Positions 1 through 5,326 of a stretch of 5,409 nt of DNA are shown piece after piece; position 1 is the first letter of the stretch, and the number at the start of each line of letters is the position of its first letter. Origin of the DNA: Candidatus Thiomargarita nelsonii (GTDB lineage: Bacteria > Pseudomonadota > Gammaproteobacteria > Beggiatoales > Beggiatoaceae); NCBI GenBank assembly GCA_001640045.1, contig LUTY01002540.1:1-5409 (forward strand). The letters are read 5' to 3'. The position numbers and the translations under genes are program-made. The notes under the pieces were generated by a model. That model was not told the origin of the DNA and made no database searches. It worked only from the letters and a program-made list of their open reading frames with translations.

Positions 1-150
1 TATCGGAGTGAGCGATAAGTCTCACGTTTGACGGTTTTTAAAAATGGAAGGTTTTTGGGAGAGGTATGTCGCTCCTGAAAGCGTTAATATGCCCCAAGCA
101 GCTCTTTGAGTTCTCCATTTTTTTTAAGTTGAGATGTGCAGTATCTGGGG
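1..150. other. unassigned sequence beyond the tssC remnant
   Basis: This stretch holds no recognisable gene. On the minus strand it continues the open frame of the tssC fragment but no longer resembles TssC. An eight-A tract (minus strand, about 116-123) lies where homology ends. One added A would switch to a frame reading KNGELKELLGAY and then stop, which looks like the C-terminus of some protein. That is suggestive only. No RNA gene or repeat was identified. Confidence 0.4.
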
Positions 151-226
151 CACTCGGACCAAAATCATAATTAGCAATCATCGCCCCTATCGGTTTGCCC
201 CCAAATACACCATACTCGGCACCTTT
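38..226 (-). pseudogene. tssC-like (T6SS sheath protein) fragment, second copy
   Basis: Reading the minus strand from 226 gives AEYGVFGGKPIGAMIANYD, then FGPSAPDT. This matches the TssC segment around residues 130-156 of the intact gene at 954-2387 (FKKPLGAMIANYDFGPNAPD). The DNA of the two copies is also clearly alike: 159-172 equals 1936-1949 exactly, with further identity to about 195. A TAA at 227-229 closes the frame immediately upstream, so the fragment has no start or N-terminal part. Homology ends near 150. The frame then runs through about 37 unrecognised residues to a TAA at 38-40. The fragment's EYGVFGG motif is nearer the usual TssC consensus, as I remember it, than the intact copy's HEYLEFGF, so it is a remnant of a different tssC paralogue and not a recent duplicate. 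It cannot make a functional sheath protein. Confidence 0.75.
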
Positions 227-228
227 TT

Positions 229-234
229 AAGGAG
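229..234 (+). promoter_or_regulatory. Shine-Dalgarno of hcp (AAGGAG)
   Basis: AAGGAG ends seven bases before the ATA at 242, which is ideal spacing. An in-frame TAA at 236-238 lies between the two, so translation of Hcp cannot begin further upstream. The site therefore marks position 242 as the ancestral start even though the codon there is ATA. Confidence 0.75.
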
Positions 235-241
235 TTAAACA

Positions 242-760
242 ATACCTCAAGTTGCCTATATAAAAATAACCGGTGCCAAGCAAGGCCTCATCACTGCGGG
301 TAGCTATCCCATCGAACCTATAAGTGGTAAATATCAAGCAGATCGTACTGATCAAAGCATCGTGATTCAGTTTGATCACGAACTGATGATTCCCCGCGAT
401 CCCGCAACCGGTCAACCCACCGGGGAACGGATACATAAGCCGCTTTGTTTCCGGAAACAGTATGACAAGGCTTCCCCCTTACTATACCAAGCCCTATGCA
501 CGGGTGAACGACTAACCGAAGTTGAAATTCAATGGTATCGCACCATGATGGATGGTACCCAAGAACTCTATTTCACGCATACACTGGAAGATGCGGTCCT
601 CGTTAATATACATGCGGAGATGGTGCTCGCTACCGATATCAGTCTGGATTTTCGGGATCCTGAAGAGACAATCTGTATGACTTATCGCAAGATCACCTGG
701 GAGCATGTCGTTGCCGGTACGATGAGTAGCGATGACTGGCAGGCACCAGTGCAGGCTTAA
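242..760 (+). CDS. hcp: Hcp (TssD), T6SS tube protein; ATA at the start position
   Basis: Hcp forms hexameric rings that stack into the inner tube of the type VI secretion machine and is ejected into target cells, often carrying effectors. Read from 242, the product is 172 residues, the length of enterobacterial Hcp1-type proteins. Family landmarks run end to end: AYIKITGAKQGLITAG at the N-terminus, FDHELMIPRDPATGQPTGER at about 44-63, HKPL, KASPLLYQAL, the VEIQWYR strand, and the C-terminal block YRKITWEHVVAGT followed by SDDW. The start is odd. AAGGAG sits seven bases upstream and an in-frame stop at 236-238 forbids an earlier start, yet the codon is ATA where ATG is expected. Either ATA is used, a G-to-A change has weakened or killed the gene, or it is a sequencing error. 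The next Met (362) would remove 40 residues of the conserved N-terminal beta structure. The gene converges on tssC and is not in a tss operon here. Confidence 0.93.
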   Translation: MPQVAYIKITGAKQGLITAGSYPIEPISGKYQADRTDQSIVIQFDHELMIPRDPATGQPTGERIHKPLCFRKQYDKASPLLYQALCTGERLTEVEIQWYRTMMDGTQELYFTHTLEDAVLVNIHAEMVLATDISLDFRDPEETICMTYRKITWEHVVAGTMSSDDWQAPVQA

Positions 761-953
761 GTTAAAATCAGTGTACTTAATATCGCTATTTGCGAAGTTA
801 CACTATTAGGGCTTATTCGTCGGGTTTGTAACCTGATGCCCCAGTTTTTCTGCAACTCACAGAATACGAGAGCGGGATGTTTGCGCTTACCTAAAAAAAC
901 GCGACAGATTCCCAATCCACATTCCAGAAATTCGTGCATCATTCCCGAAACAC
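761..953. other. intergenic gap between convergent hcp and tssC
   Basis: This gap lies between the two converging stop codons. It contains one small hairpin (820-836) and no convincing gene. A 61-codon minus-strand frame (757-942) shows no recognisable motif and no good ribosome binding site. No uridine-tailed terminator for either gene is evident. Confidence 0.5.
820..836. repeat. small hairpin (TCGGGTT / AACCTGA)
   Basis: Seven-base arms, TCGGGTT at 820-826 and AACCTGA at 830-836, pair around a TGT loop with one G-T wobble. It lies between two convergent genes and could be a dispersed intergenic repeat or a weak bidirectional terminator. No T-run follows on either strand, so I favour a repeat remnant. 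Confidence 0.4.
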
Positions 954-2387
954 TTATTCTTTATCCAATTGACATACCAATGATAAGGTAAAAAATGCGC
1001 CCAGACATTTCCAAATCGGACGCACCTTGATATGAACTCGATACCAACAGGGTTCGCTTTCTACATCTTCAACAACAATTTGAGCCGTGAGAAAAAACTT
1101 GGGCCCGTGAGAAAGCATTTCAAAATCAGGGTCATCGGGATATACTACATATTGCCCTATCCATTTATTCAGTTCGGCTTCCAGGTCAGCGCGTTCTCTC
1201 CAGGCACCAAATTGATTACGTTGCAGATATTTAATATAGTGCGCTAGGCGAGTGATGATAAACAGGTAGGGCAATTGTGTGCCTAACTTGTAGTTGAGTT
1301 CGGATTCTTTGCCTTCAGGGGTGTTGGGAAACTTTTTGGGCTTTTGTGCCGAATTTGCGGAGAAAAAGGCGGCATTGTCGCTATCCTTACGCATGGTCAG
1401 GGCAATAAAACCTTCTTCTGCCAGTTCGTATTCGCGCCGATCCGTGATTAATACTTCTGTTGGAATTTTGCCACCATCCATATCTCCATATTGGTAGAGG
1501 GGCAAATCTTCCACCGCACCACCGCTTTGTGGTCCAATGATATTTAGACACCAGCGATATTTGGCAAAGCTATCTGTCAAACGGGTGGCAAAGGCATAAG
1601 CGGTATTGCCCCACAGATAATTTTCGTGAGAAGCTCGGACATTTTCTTCATAGTTGAAGGCTTTCACCGGATTATTTTCCGGATCATAAGGCAAGCGCAA
1701 GAGAAAACGTGGCAATGTTAAGCCAACGTAACGGGCATCTTCGGATTCTCGAAAGGATTGCCACTTAAGGTATCTAGCCCCTTCAAAAATGGCCTTTAAA
1801 TCTTTGAGGTTAGGCAATCGGGAAAAATCCTCTTGACCAAAAAACTGGGGGTGAGCAGCGGCAATAAACGGTGCACACGCCATTGCGCCTACACTGGCCA
1901 CGTTTTGCAGCAGTTTAATATCGGGTGCGTTCGGGCCAAAATCATAATTGGCAATCATCGCGCCCAGCGGTTTTTTGAAACCGAATTCAAGATACTCATG
2001 CGCACAGACATGTTTATACAAGCCCGATTTGATGAATTCGGGTGATTCTTCAAAATCATCCGACAAATCTTCTTTAGAGACATTGAGTAATTCAATCTTG
2101 ATGTTTTCGCTGAAATTGGTTCTGTCTATCACAAACTTTAAACCGCGCCAAGCCGATTCCAGTTTTTGAAAATCTTCATGATGTAAAATTTCATCCAATT
2201 GACCACTTAATTTTTTGTCAATTTCAGCGATAATCTGATCGACAACCGCTTCATTAACCTTTTTCAGGTCTTTGTGGGTTTTATCGTAACCTTCTTCGCC
2301 GGGTTTGAGCTTTATCGTTTGCTCCATCACTTGAGCAAGCACTGACGGTTCAGTGTCTTCTTGTTGCAAGTTTTCTGTCTCAGCCAT
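954..2387 (-). CDS. tssC: TssC (VipB/ImpC), T6SS contractile sheath large subunit
   Basis: TssC pairs with TssB to build the cytoplasmic contractile sheath around the Hcp tube; sheath contraction drives T6SS firing. The 477-residue product covers the whole family, whose members are usually near 490-500. Landmarks are ESAWRGLKFVID at about 77-88, the GAMIANYDFGPNAPD block at about 142-156, YVGLTLPRFLLRLPY followed by NPVKAFNYEE in the middle, and the C-terminal WYRVHIKVRP...GAFFTLSLV ending in LDKE. I choose the ATG at 2387, giving MAETEN, because GGAGG at 2393-2397 sits five bases upstream; the ATG at 2405 lacks such a site. The region around 130-138 (HEYLEFGFKK) departs from the EYGVFGG form seen in the fragment at 150-226. 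tssB, normally directly upstream, is absent: the next upstream gene encodes an unrelated HExxH protein. Confidence 0.95.
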   Translation of the reverse strand: MAETENLQQEDTEPSVLAQVMEQTIKLKPGEEGYDKTHKDLKKVNEAVVDQIIAEIDKKLSGQLDEILHHEDFQKLESAWRGLKFVIDRTNFSENIKIELLNVSKEDLSDDFEESPEFIKSGLYKHVCAHEYLEFGFKKPLGAMIANYDFGPNAPDIKLLQNVASVGAMACAPFIAAAHPQFFGQEDFSRLPNLKDLKAIFEGARYLKWQSFRESEDARYVGLTLPRFLLRLPYDPENNPVKAFNYEENVRASHENYLWGNTAYAFATRLTDSFAKYRWCLNIIGPQSGGAVEDLPLYQYGDMDGGKIPTEVLITDRREYELAEEGFIALTMRKDSDNAAFFSANSAQKPKKFPNTPEGKESELNYKLGTQLPYLFIITRLAHYIKYLQRNQFGAWRERADLEAELNKWIGQYVVYPDDPDFEMLSHGPKFFLTAQIVVEDVESEPCWYRVHIKVRPIWKCLGAFFTLSLVCQLDKE

Positions 2388-2501
2388 GTTATCCTCCACA
2401 TTCACTATTCACAATGATTATCAGCCTATCATAACGGTTCAAAAAAGTCACATTGCCTGGAAATGATGGGTTTCACTACCTTCAACCCATCCTACGCTTG
2501 C
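2388..2501. other. intergenic leader of tssC
   Basis: This stretch holds the tssC ribosome binding site (GGAGG, 2393-2397) and a tandem ATTCAC pair at 2400-2405 and 2407-2412. On the minus strand it also has TTGAAC followed by TATGAT and GATAAT hexamers, none at ideal spacing. A promoter is expected here because tssC has no co-directional partner close by, but I cannot pick one with confidence. The far end carries the GATGGGTT hairpin. Confidence 0.35.
2465..2491. repeat. inverted repeat GATGGGTT / AACCCATC
   Basis: Perfect 8-bp arms lie at 2465-2472 and 2484-2491 with an 11-base loop, followed by CTACGC. It begins 10 bases beyond the stop of the HExxH gene and about 78 bases upstream of the tssC start. 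A 3' stem-loop for the former is possible, but no T-run follows on the minus strand. GATGGGTT...AACCCATCCTACG elements are, from memory, a common dispersed repeat type in repeat-rich bacterial genomes. Confidence 0.6.
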
Positions 2502-2936
2502 TTAGTGCGGTCTTGAAGAACTTGGGCGTATGCATATATCGACCATAGCTCCGATTCTCTTGTGGTATGCCCTTGAAGCCAGGCATAAATCGTAATGGAA
2601 CCAAGCCCAGCGGTTTTCCATGTAATCGGAAGAATATCGGCGTTTTTGAATACGATCAGTCAGTTCACTCCTGAGCTGACGAGCCAACCCCCGAAAGTCT
2701 CTAAAATGCCGCTTTTCGTGAGCCAATGCCTCCTTCTTAGCTGAACCTTTGAGCTTATTGTTCAGGTATATGACAGGATTGAATGTAATTTTTAGAACGT
2801 TATTTTTTTCAGTCCATTGGGAGTTTTCGTTGAAACACGCGGTATTTTGAGGCTTTCCACAACGCTTACGAAGAGTTTCTGGGTTGACATATTTAATTTG
2901 GGGCTTGGTATTATGACCGGTAAATTTTAAGCGCAT
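2502..2936 (-). CDS. hypothetical protein with HExxH metallopeptidase-type motif
   Basis: I do not recognise a named gene. The 144-residue product has HEKRH at 73-77, within ALAHEKRHFRDFRGLARQLRSEL. HExxH is the zinc-binding and catalytic motif of gluzincin and metzincin-type metallopeptidases. The following pattern, HF then AR.LR, recalls small bacterial HExxH families such as DUF922; that link is from memory and unverified. A short hydrophobic strand (NPVIYLNN, about 53-60) precedes the motif, as in many such folds. There is no signal peptide or membrane segment, so a cytoplasmic location is expected unless the protein is exported by another route. The start at 2936 is preferred: GGAG (2944-2947) lies seven bases upstream, and the longer frame from 3074 would be translated through a palindromic repeat. 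The C-terminus is basic and rich in aromatics. The third zinc ligand is not evident. Confidence 0.7.
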   Translation of the reverse strand: MRLKFTGHNTKPQIKYVNPETLRKRCGKPQNTACFNENSQWTEKNNVLKITFNPVIYLNNKLKGSAKKEALAHEKRHFRDFRGLARQLRSELTDRIQKRRYSSDYMENRWAWFHYDLCLASRAYHKRIGAMVDICIRPSSSRPH

Positions 2937-3007
2937 TGTAAGTCTCCGGTTGAGGTGTGCCAAAAATAGTGCGACCTTTGAGGCAAACTTACTTTTCAAG
3001 GTGTTAG

Positions 3008-3067
3008 CTAGCGTCCTACGCACAAAATTAATGGTACGTGAGGTGCGTGGGACGCACCCTACGCTGG
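3008..3067. repeat. nested palindromic intergenic repeat (GGTGCGT GGG ACGCACC core)
   Basis: The core is a perfect 7-bp stem, GGTGCGT at 3042-3048 and ACGCACC at 3052-3058, with a three-base loop. An outer stem can form between CTAGCGT (3008-3014) and ACGCTGG (3061-3067), with one wobble. The architecture resembles a small dispersed palindromic element (REP or MITE-like). It fills most of the gap between the dsrC-like gene and the HExxH gene. Confidence 0.65.
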
Positions 3068-3088
3068 CTCCCAATTAGGAGCGTCAGC
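3063..3088. repeat. stem-loop GCTGGCTCC / GGAGC-GT-CAGC
   Basis: GCTCC (3067-3071) pairs with GGAGC (3078-3082) around CAATTA. GCTG (3063-3066) and CAGC (3085-3088) extend the stem across a two-base bulge. It lies about 30 bases past the dsrC-like stop and could stabilise that 3' end. No T-run follows in the direction of dsrC, so an intrinsic terminator is not supported. Confidence 0.45.
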
Positions 3089-3117
3089 CTTTTAGGCGGT
3101 TTAAAACGAGAAGACGA

Positions 3118-3462
3118 TCAACCAGTACTCCATGCTCTAGGTCGTTTCATGCCCGCAATTTTGCAAGCCTGCTTGACATAACCATAAGGAAATAATTCAA
3201 ATAAACGCCTTCTAGCCTCTTTTTTCCCCATTCCGAGTTCCTCAGCCAGGTACTTGATCACAAAACGAGCGTCAGCAATAATCCGGTGCTCATTGTAATA
3301 ATCCCGCATGAATTTTATGATATTCCAATGCAGATCAATCAGTTTGAGTTCTTCTTCCTCTGCCAATTGTTCTGCTACTTTCTCATTCCAGTTTTCTGGA
3401 TGAACCAAATAACCTTCTTCATCTCTTTGAATGGACTTGCCATTCACTTCAAGTACACTCAT
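3118..3462 (-). CDS. DsrC/TusE-family sulfur-relay-like protein lacking the penultimate cysteine
   Basis: DsrC-family proteins are small sulfur carriers. True DsrC passes sulfur to or from dissimilatory sulfite reductase using two C-terminal cysteines; TusE acts in tRNA 2-thiouridylation using only the penultimate one. This 114-residue protein has the family signatures DEEGYL (14-19), NWNEKVAEQLA, LHWNIIKFMRDYY (about 44-56) and LFELFPYGYVKQACKIAG (about 87-104). Cys100 is present. The position matching Cys111 of Allochromatium DsrC is Trp111, in the ending RPRAWSTG. It is therefore neither a bona fide DsrC nor a TusE, but a divergent paralogue, perhaps of the regulatory RspA-like kind; function is unassigned. 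The ATG at 3462 is preceded by AGGA at 3472-3475, nine bases away. The transposase stop and a palindromic repeat lie directly upstream. No dsrAB, dsrEFH or tus genes are in view. Confidence 0.9.
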   Translation of the reverse strand: MSVLEVNGKSIQRDEEGYLVHPENWNEKVAEQLAEEEELKLIDLHWNIIKFMRDYYNEHRIIADARFVIKYLAEELGMGKKEARRRLFELFPYGYVKQACKIAGMKRPRAWSTG

Positions 3463-3483
3463 TATTTACTATCCTTTATTATA

Positions 3484-3532
3484 CGACGCAGAGCGTCGAG
3501 GCAGGCATTCCCACGCAGAGCGTGGGAACGAG
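3484..3532. repeat. tandem pair of AGA-loop palindromes (CGACGC/GCGTCG and TTCCCACGC/GCGTGGGAA)
   Basis: Two perfect hairpins lie back to back: CGACGC-AGA-GCGTCG at 3484-3498 and TTCCCACGC-AGA-GCGTGGGAA at 3508-3528. Both have three-base AGA loops and are joined by AGGCAGGCA. They occupy the border between the transposase 3' end and the dsrC-like gene, and they encode the last residues of the transposase frame. GTTCCCACGC-type palindromes of this kind are dispersed repeats in repeat-rich bacteria, as far as I recall. Confidence 0.8.
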
Positions 3533-3578
3533 AAATCCACCTATCCAAGGTACGGGCGAGGCTTGTTTTAATAATTCT

Positions 3579-3598
3579 ACTCCCATAAGTATGGGAGT
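3579..3598. repeat. 9-bp inverted repeat inside the transposase coding region
   Basis: ACTCCCATA (3579-3587) and TATGGGAGT (3590-3598) are perfect inverted arms with a two-base loop. They lie in the codons for HTPILMGV near the transposase C-terminus. This may be chance or a hairpin near the distal IS end. Confidence 0.4.
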
Positions 3599-4028
3599 GT
3601 GCGCCCTTTTTCTGATTTTAACGGTAAATTCTGTCCCGTCAAATATAATTTGGCCAGGTATGTTGATAAAATGTCTAAAAATACTTTCGGCTTTTTGGTG
3701 TTCAAAACGTGGTAGCTCCTGTGCCAGTCGAAGGTACAAGGTATCCGCAATGACAGTCCACAAAATATCAAAATGGATCCGAATCATCAATGGAGATGAC
3801 AAAGCATTAAGATTAAAAAAAGAAACTAATTCACTGAGTTTGTTTTCTATATGCCAACGTTTTGCATAAGCTATTAAAACTTCATTGAGTGCGAGTTGAC
3901 GATTATTCGTTATCACAAAAGTTGGCTGTTCCCGACCATGTGCTTTGATAATGATTTGGCGAACCTTTTGAGAGCAATCACGCAATAACACTTCATTCTC
4001 ATAAACCAGGGCCGATTTGTGTTTGCGT

Positions 4029-5243
4029 TTAGGAATTGGCTTTCGTCACCTTTTGCCATTCTTCATCACTTATCTTTGAAGTGTTCTCCAACAGCGTTTT
4101 GCTTCTTTTTCTCAAGGTAATGAAGTTGATGTTATCTTTCATCAATTCATTGAGTATTTTGTAACTGGTAAACTTACAATCAAAGACAAGAGTTTCTTTT
4201 ACCTCCTTCTTAATTGATTTCCAATAATCAACAAATTTTAAGATTTCAGTCGATTCATTTTGACGTAAAATATCAGCACGGGTATATACAATCGCATTAC
4301 TGTTACTGTCTTGCACAAAAATCGTATTGGCTCCTTTCATGGCTTTGCCACGTGCTCCACACCACACCTTCTCCATTTGTGATTCCTCTCCAAAATGAGG
4401 AATTGAGTGAAAATCTAAATTTATAAAAGTACTTCCATAAAAATGGGGATAAATTTCCTGAAAATGCTTTACTAAGCGGTTTTGAAATTCTAATAAAAGA
4501 GTCTCCGAAGTTCGGCAAGAATAGCTTTGCATATAGGTGGCTTTAGGAAGAACATTGAGCCCAGCAAACACGCCTAATCCTGGTTCATGATCAAAATCAG
4601 ACATGTGGCTAAGTCTTTTCGATCCTATCAACTTGAGTAATAGCATTGAAAGAGCCGCTGCTCTCGCATTAATCACACTGGATTCAGGAAGCTGACAATG
4701 CTGAATAATCGGAATAATTTCAGCTTCGATAATATAGGGCAAAAAAAAGAAAACACCGACTGTAGGACACTCAATATTAAAGGGAACGAGTTTGGTAAAA
4801 TCTAAGGCGCGTGTTCGTTCGGGGATTTCTGTCTTAGCCTTGGTTTGGCCTCTTTGGGCTAGGGTTCTACGAGGCCATTTGCTATAACCTGCCGTCCCTA
4901 AAATGCGCTCTATCGTGCTGACTGACACTTTATATCCCCGTTGGACTAACTGTTCTCTTATTTCTTCTACAGAAAACTTTTCGGTCCGCAACTTTTCGAT
5001 TAGTTGTTGGATAGCTTCGGGAGTACGTCTGCTCTTGGGGCCTTTGGGGATTTGGGGGTATAAATTAAGCTTACCACTCTTGGCATCTCTGATCAAAGAA
5101 TAAAGCGTCGCCATTGTGTAGCCAAATTTTTTAGAAACGACTTCCATGGGCAAATTTTCCAAAACAATGGCTCTAATGGCTTCATATTGTCTTTGTCTCG
5201 CTGTGCTTGGATTTAGAAAAAACGGTTTCAGATCTCGCGTCAT
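4029..5243 (-). CDS. IS transposase, N-terminal part: HTH region plus first two DDE residues (frameshifted)
   Basis: This is the N-terminal 404 residues of a DDE transposase, probably of the IS4 superfamily; I cannot name the exact IS. Residues 12-58 form a helix-turn-helix (ARQRQYEAIRAIVLENLPME then VVSKKFGYTMATLYSLI). Residues 73-125 form a second helix-turn-helix with a basic tail (EEIREQLVQRGYKVSVSTIERIL, then WPRR); together they would bind the element ends. The catalytic domain follows: Asp277 in FINLDFHSIPHFGEES and Asp355 in LVFDCKFTSYKIL. The frame stops at 4029, just after QKVTKANS, before the third catalytic acid. That acid is found in the next frame (3479-4045). Joining them needs a +1 shift within 4029-4045, so this product is truncated and presumably inactive. 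No strong Shine-Dalgarno precedes the ATG at 5243, but a near-consensus promoter lies at 5282-5310. Confidence 0.85.
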   Translation of the reverse strand: MTRDLKPFFLNPSTARQRQYEAIRAIVLENLPMEVVSKKFGYTMATLYSLIRDAKSGKLNLYPQIPKGPKSRRTPEAIQQLIEKLRTEKFSVEEIREQLVQRGYKVSVSTIERILGTAGYSKWPRRTLAQRGQTKAKTEIPERTRALDFTKLVPFNIECPTVGVFFFLPYIIEAEIIPIIQHCQLPESSVINARAAALSMLLLKLIGSKRLSHMSDFDHEPGLGVFAGLNVLPKATYMQSYSCRTSETLLLEFQNRLVKHFQEIYPHFYGSTFINLDFHSIPHFGEESQMEKVWCGARGKAMKGANTIFVQDSNSNAIVYTRADILRQNESTEILKFVDYWKSIKKEVKETLVFDCKFTSYKILNELMKDNINFITLRKRSKTLLENTSKISDEEWQKVTKANS

Positions 5244-5266
5244 TATTTTAGGGTGTCTCTTTGATG

Positions 5267-5289
5267 ATTATAAGTTCGTAACTTATAAT
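5267..5289. repeat. 10-bp palindrome ATTATAAGTT / AACTTATAAT at the transposase promoter
   Basis: Perfect arms at 5267-5276 and 5280-5289 flank a three-base spacer. The palindrome covers the -10 hexamer and predicted start site of the transposase promoter. It could be an operator, a transposase binding site, or an mRNA 5' hairpin that limits translation of readthrough transcripts. The sequence alone does not decide among these. Confidence 0.7.
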
Positions 5290-5310
5290 GTCATTTGAGA
5301 GTAATGTCAA
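5282..5310 (-). promoter_or_regulatory. sigma70-type promoter of the transposase (TTGACA-17-TATAAG)
   Basis: On the minus strand TTGACA (5305-5310) is a perfect -35 hexamer, separated by 17 bases from TATAAG (5282-5287), which matches five of six -10 positions. Transcription would begin near 5275, about 30 bases before the transposase ATG at 5243. The -10 element lies inside a palindrome (5267-5289), suggesting control by a dimeric repressor, possibly the transposase's own HTH region. Confidence 0.65.
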
Positions 5311-5326
5311 GTGCTCTCCAAGTGCT

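Larger units (their letters stand above)
3479..4045 (-). pseudogene. IS transposase, C-terminal part (frameshifted from 4029-5243)
   Basis: This frame continues the transposase after a one-base shift. It reads PIPKRKHKSALVYENEVLLRD, then REQPTFVITNN and AYAKRWHIENKLSEL. The last segment matches most of the IS4-superfamily Y-(2)-R-(3)-E-(6)-K signature, with valine at the final K position; the E (codon 3845-3847) would be the third catalytic acid of the DDE triad. The frame opens after a TGA at 4046-4048 and has no proper start of its own (a GTG at 3991 lies in frame, without support). The ending, VPWIGGFLVPTLCVG and beyond, is read from the palindromic repeats at 3484-3532, so the native C-terminus seems to have been replaced or extended by repeat insertion. 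Alone it cannot be an active transposase. Confidence 0.8.
3533..5326 (-). mobile_element. insertion sequence remnant, DDE (IS4-superfamily-like)
   Basis: The extent is taken from the split transposase gene and its promoter region. I could not find matching terminal inverted repeats or a target-site duplication. The distal end appears cut by the palindromic repeats at 3484-3532. A pair of CAAGTGCT direct repeats (5308-5315 and 5319-5326) is near the proximal end. Both boundaries are therefore approximate. Confidence 0.55.

Noticed and set aside
362..760. Hcp starting at the internal ATG 362
   Set aside because: This would drop 40 conserved N-terminal residues; the family match and ribosome binding site clearly extend to 242.
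757..942. 61-codon minus-strand frame downstream of tssC
   Set aside because: No recognisable motif, weak start context, and it fills a gap between convergent genes; the composition looks non-coding.
2388..2405. TssC starting at the ATG at 2405
   Set aside because: GGAGG lies between this ATG and the next one, five bases before the ATG at 2387; the first six codons overlap the ribosome binding site.
2937..3074. 46-residue N-terminal extension of the HExxH protein
   Set aside because: It is the translation of a palindromic repeat region, and a good GGAG site marks the ATG at 2936 as the start.
3484..3528. CRISPR array
   Set aside because: Only two adjacent palindromes with different arms and a nine-base spacer; there are no regularly spaced identical repeats.
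4029..4045. Programmed -1 frameshift in the transposase
   Set aside because: The required change is +1 (or -2), and no A-AAA-AAG-type slippery heptamer is present.
3533..5326. Terminal inverted repeats of the IS
   Set aside because: I compared the two flanks by eye and found no matching ends; the distal end seems to have been lost to the palindromic repeats.
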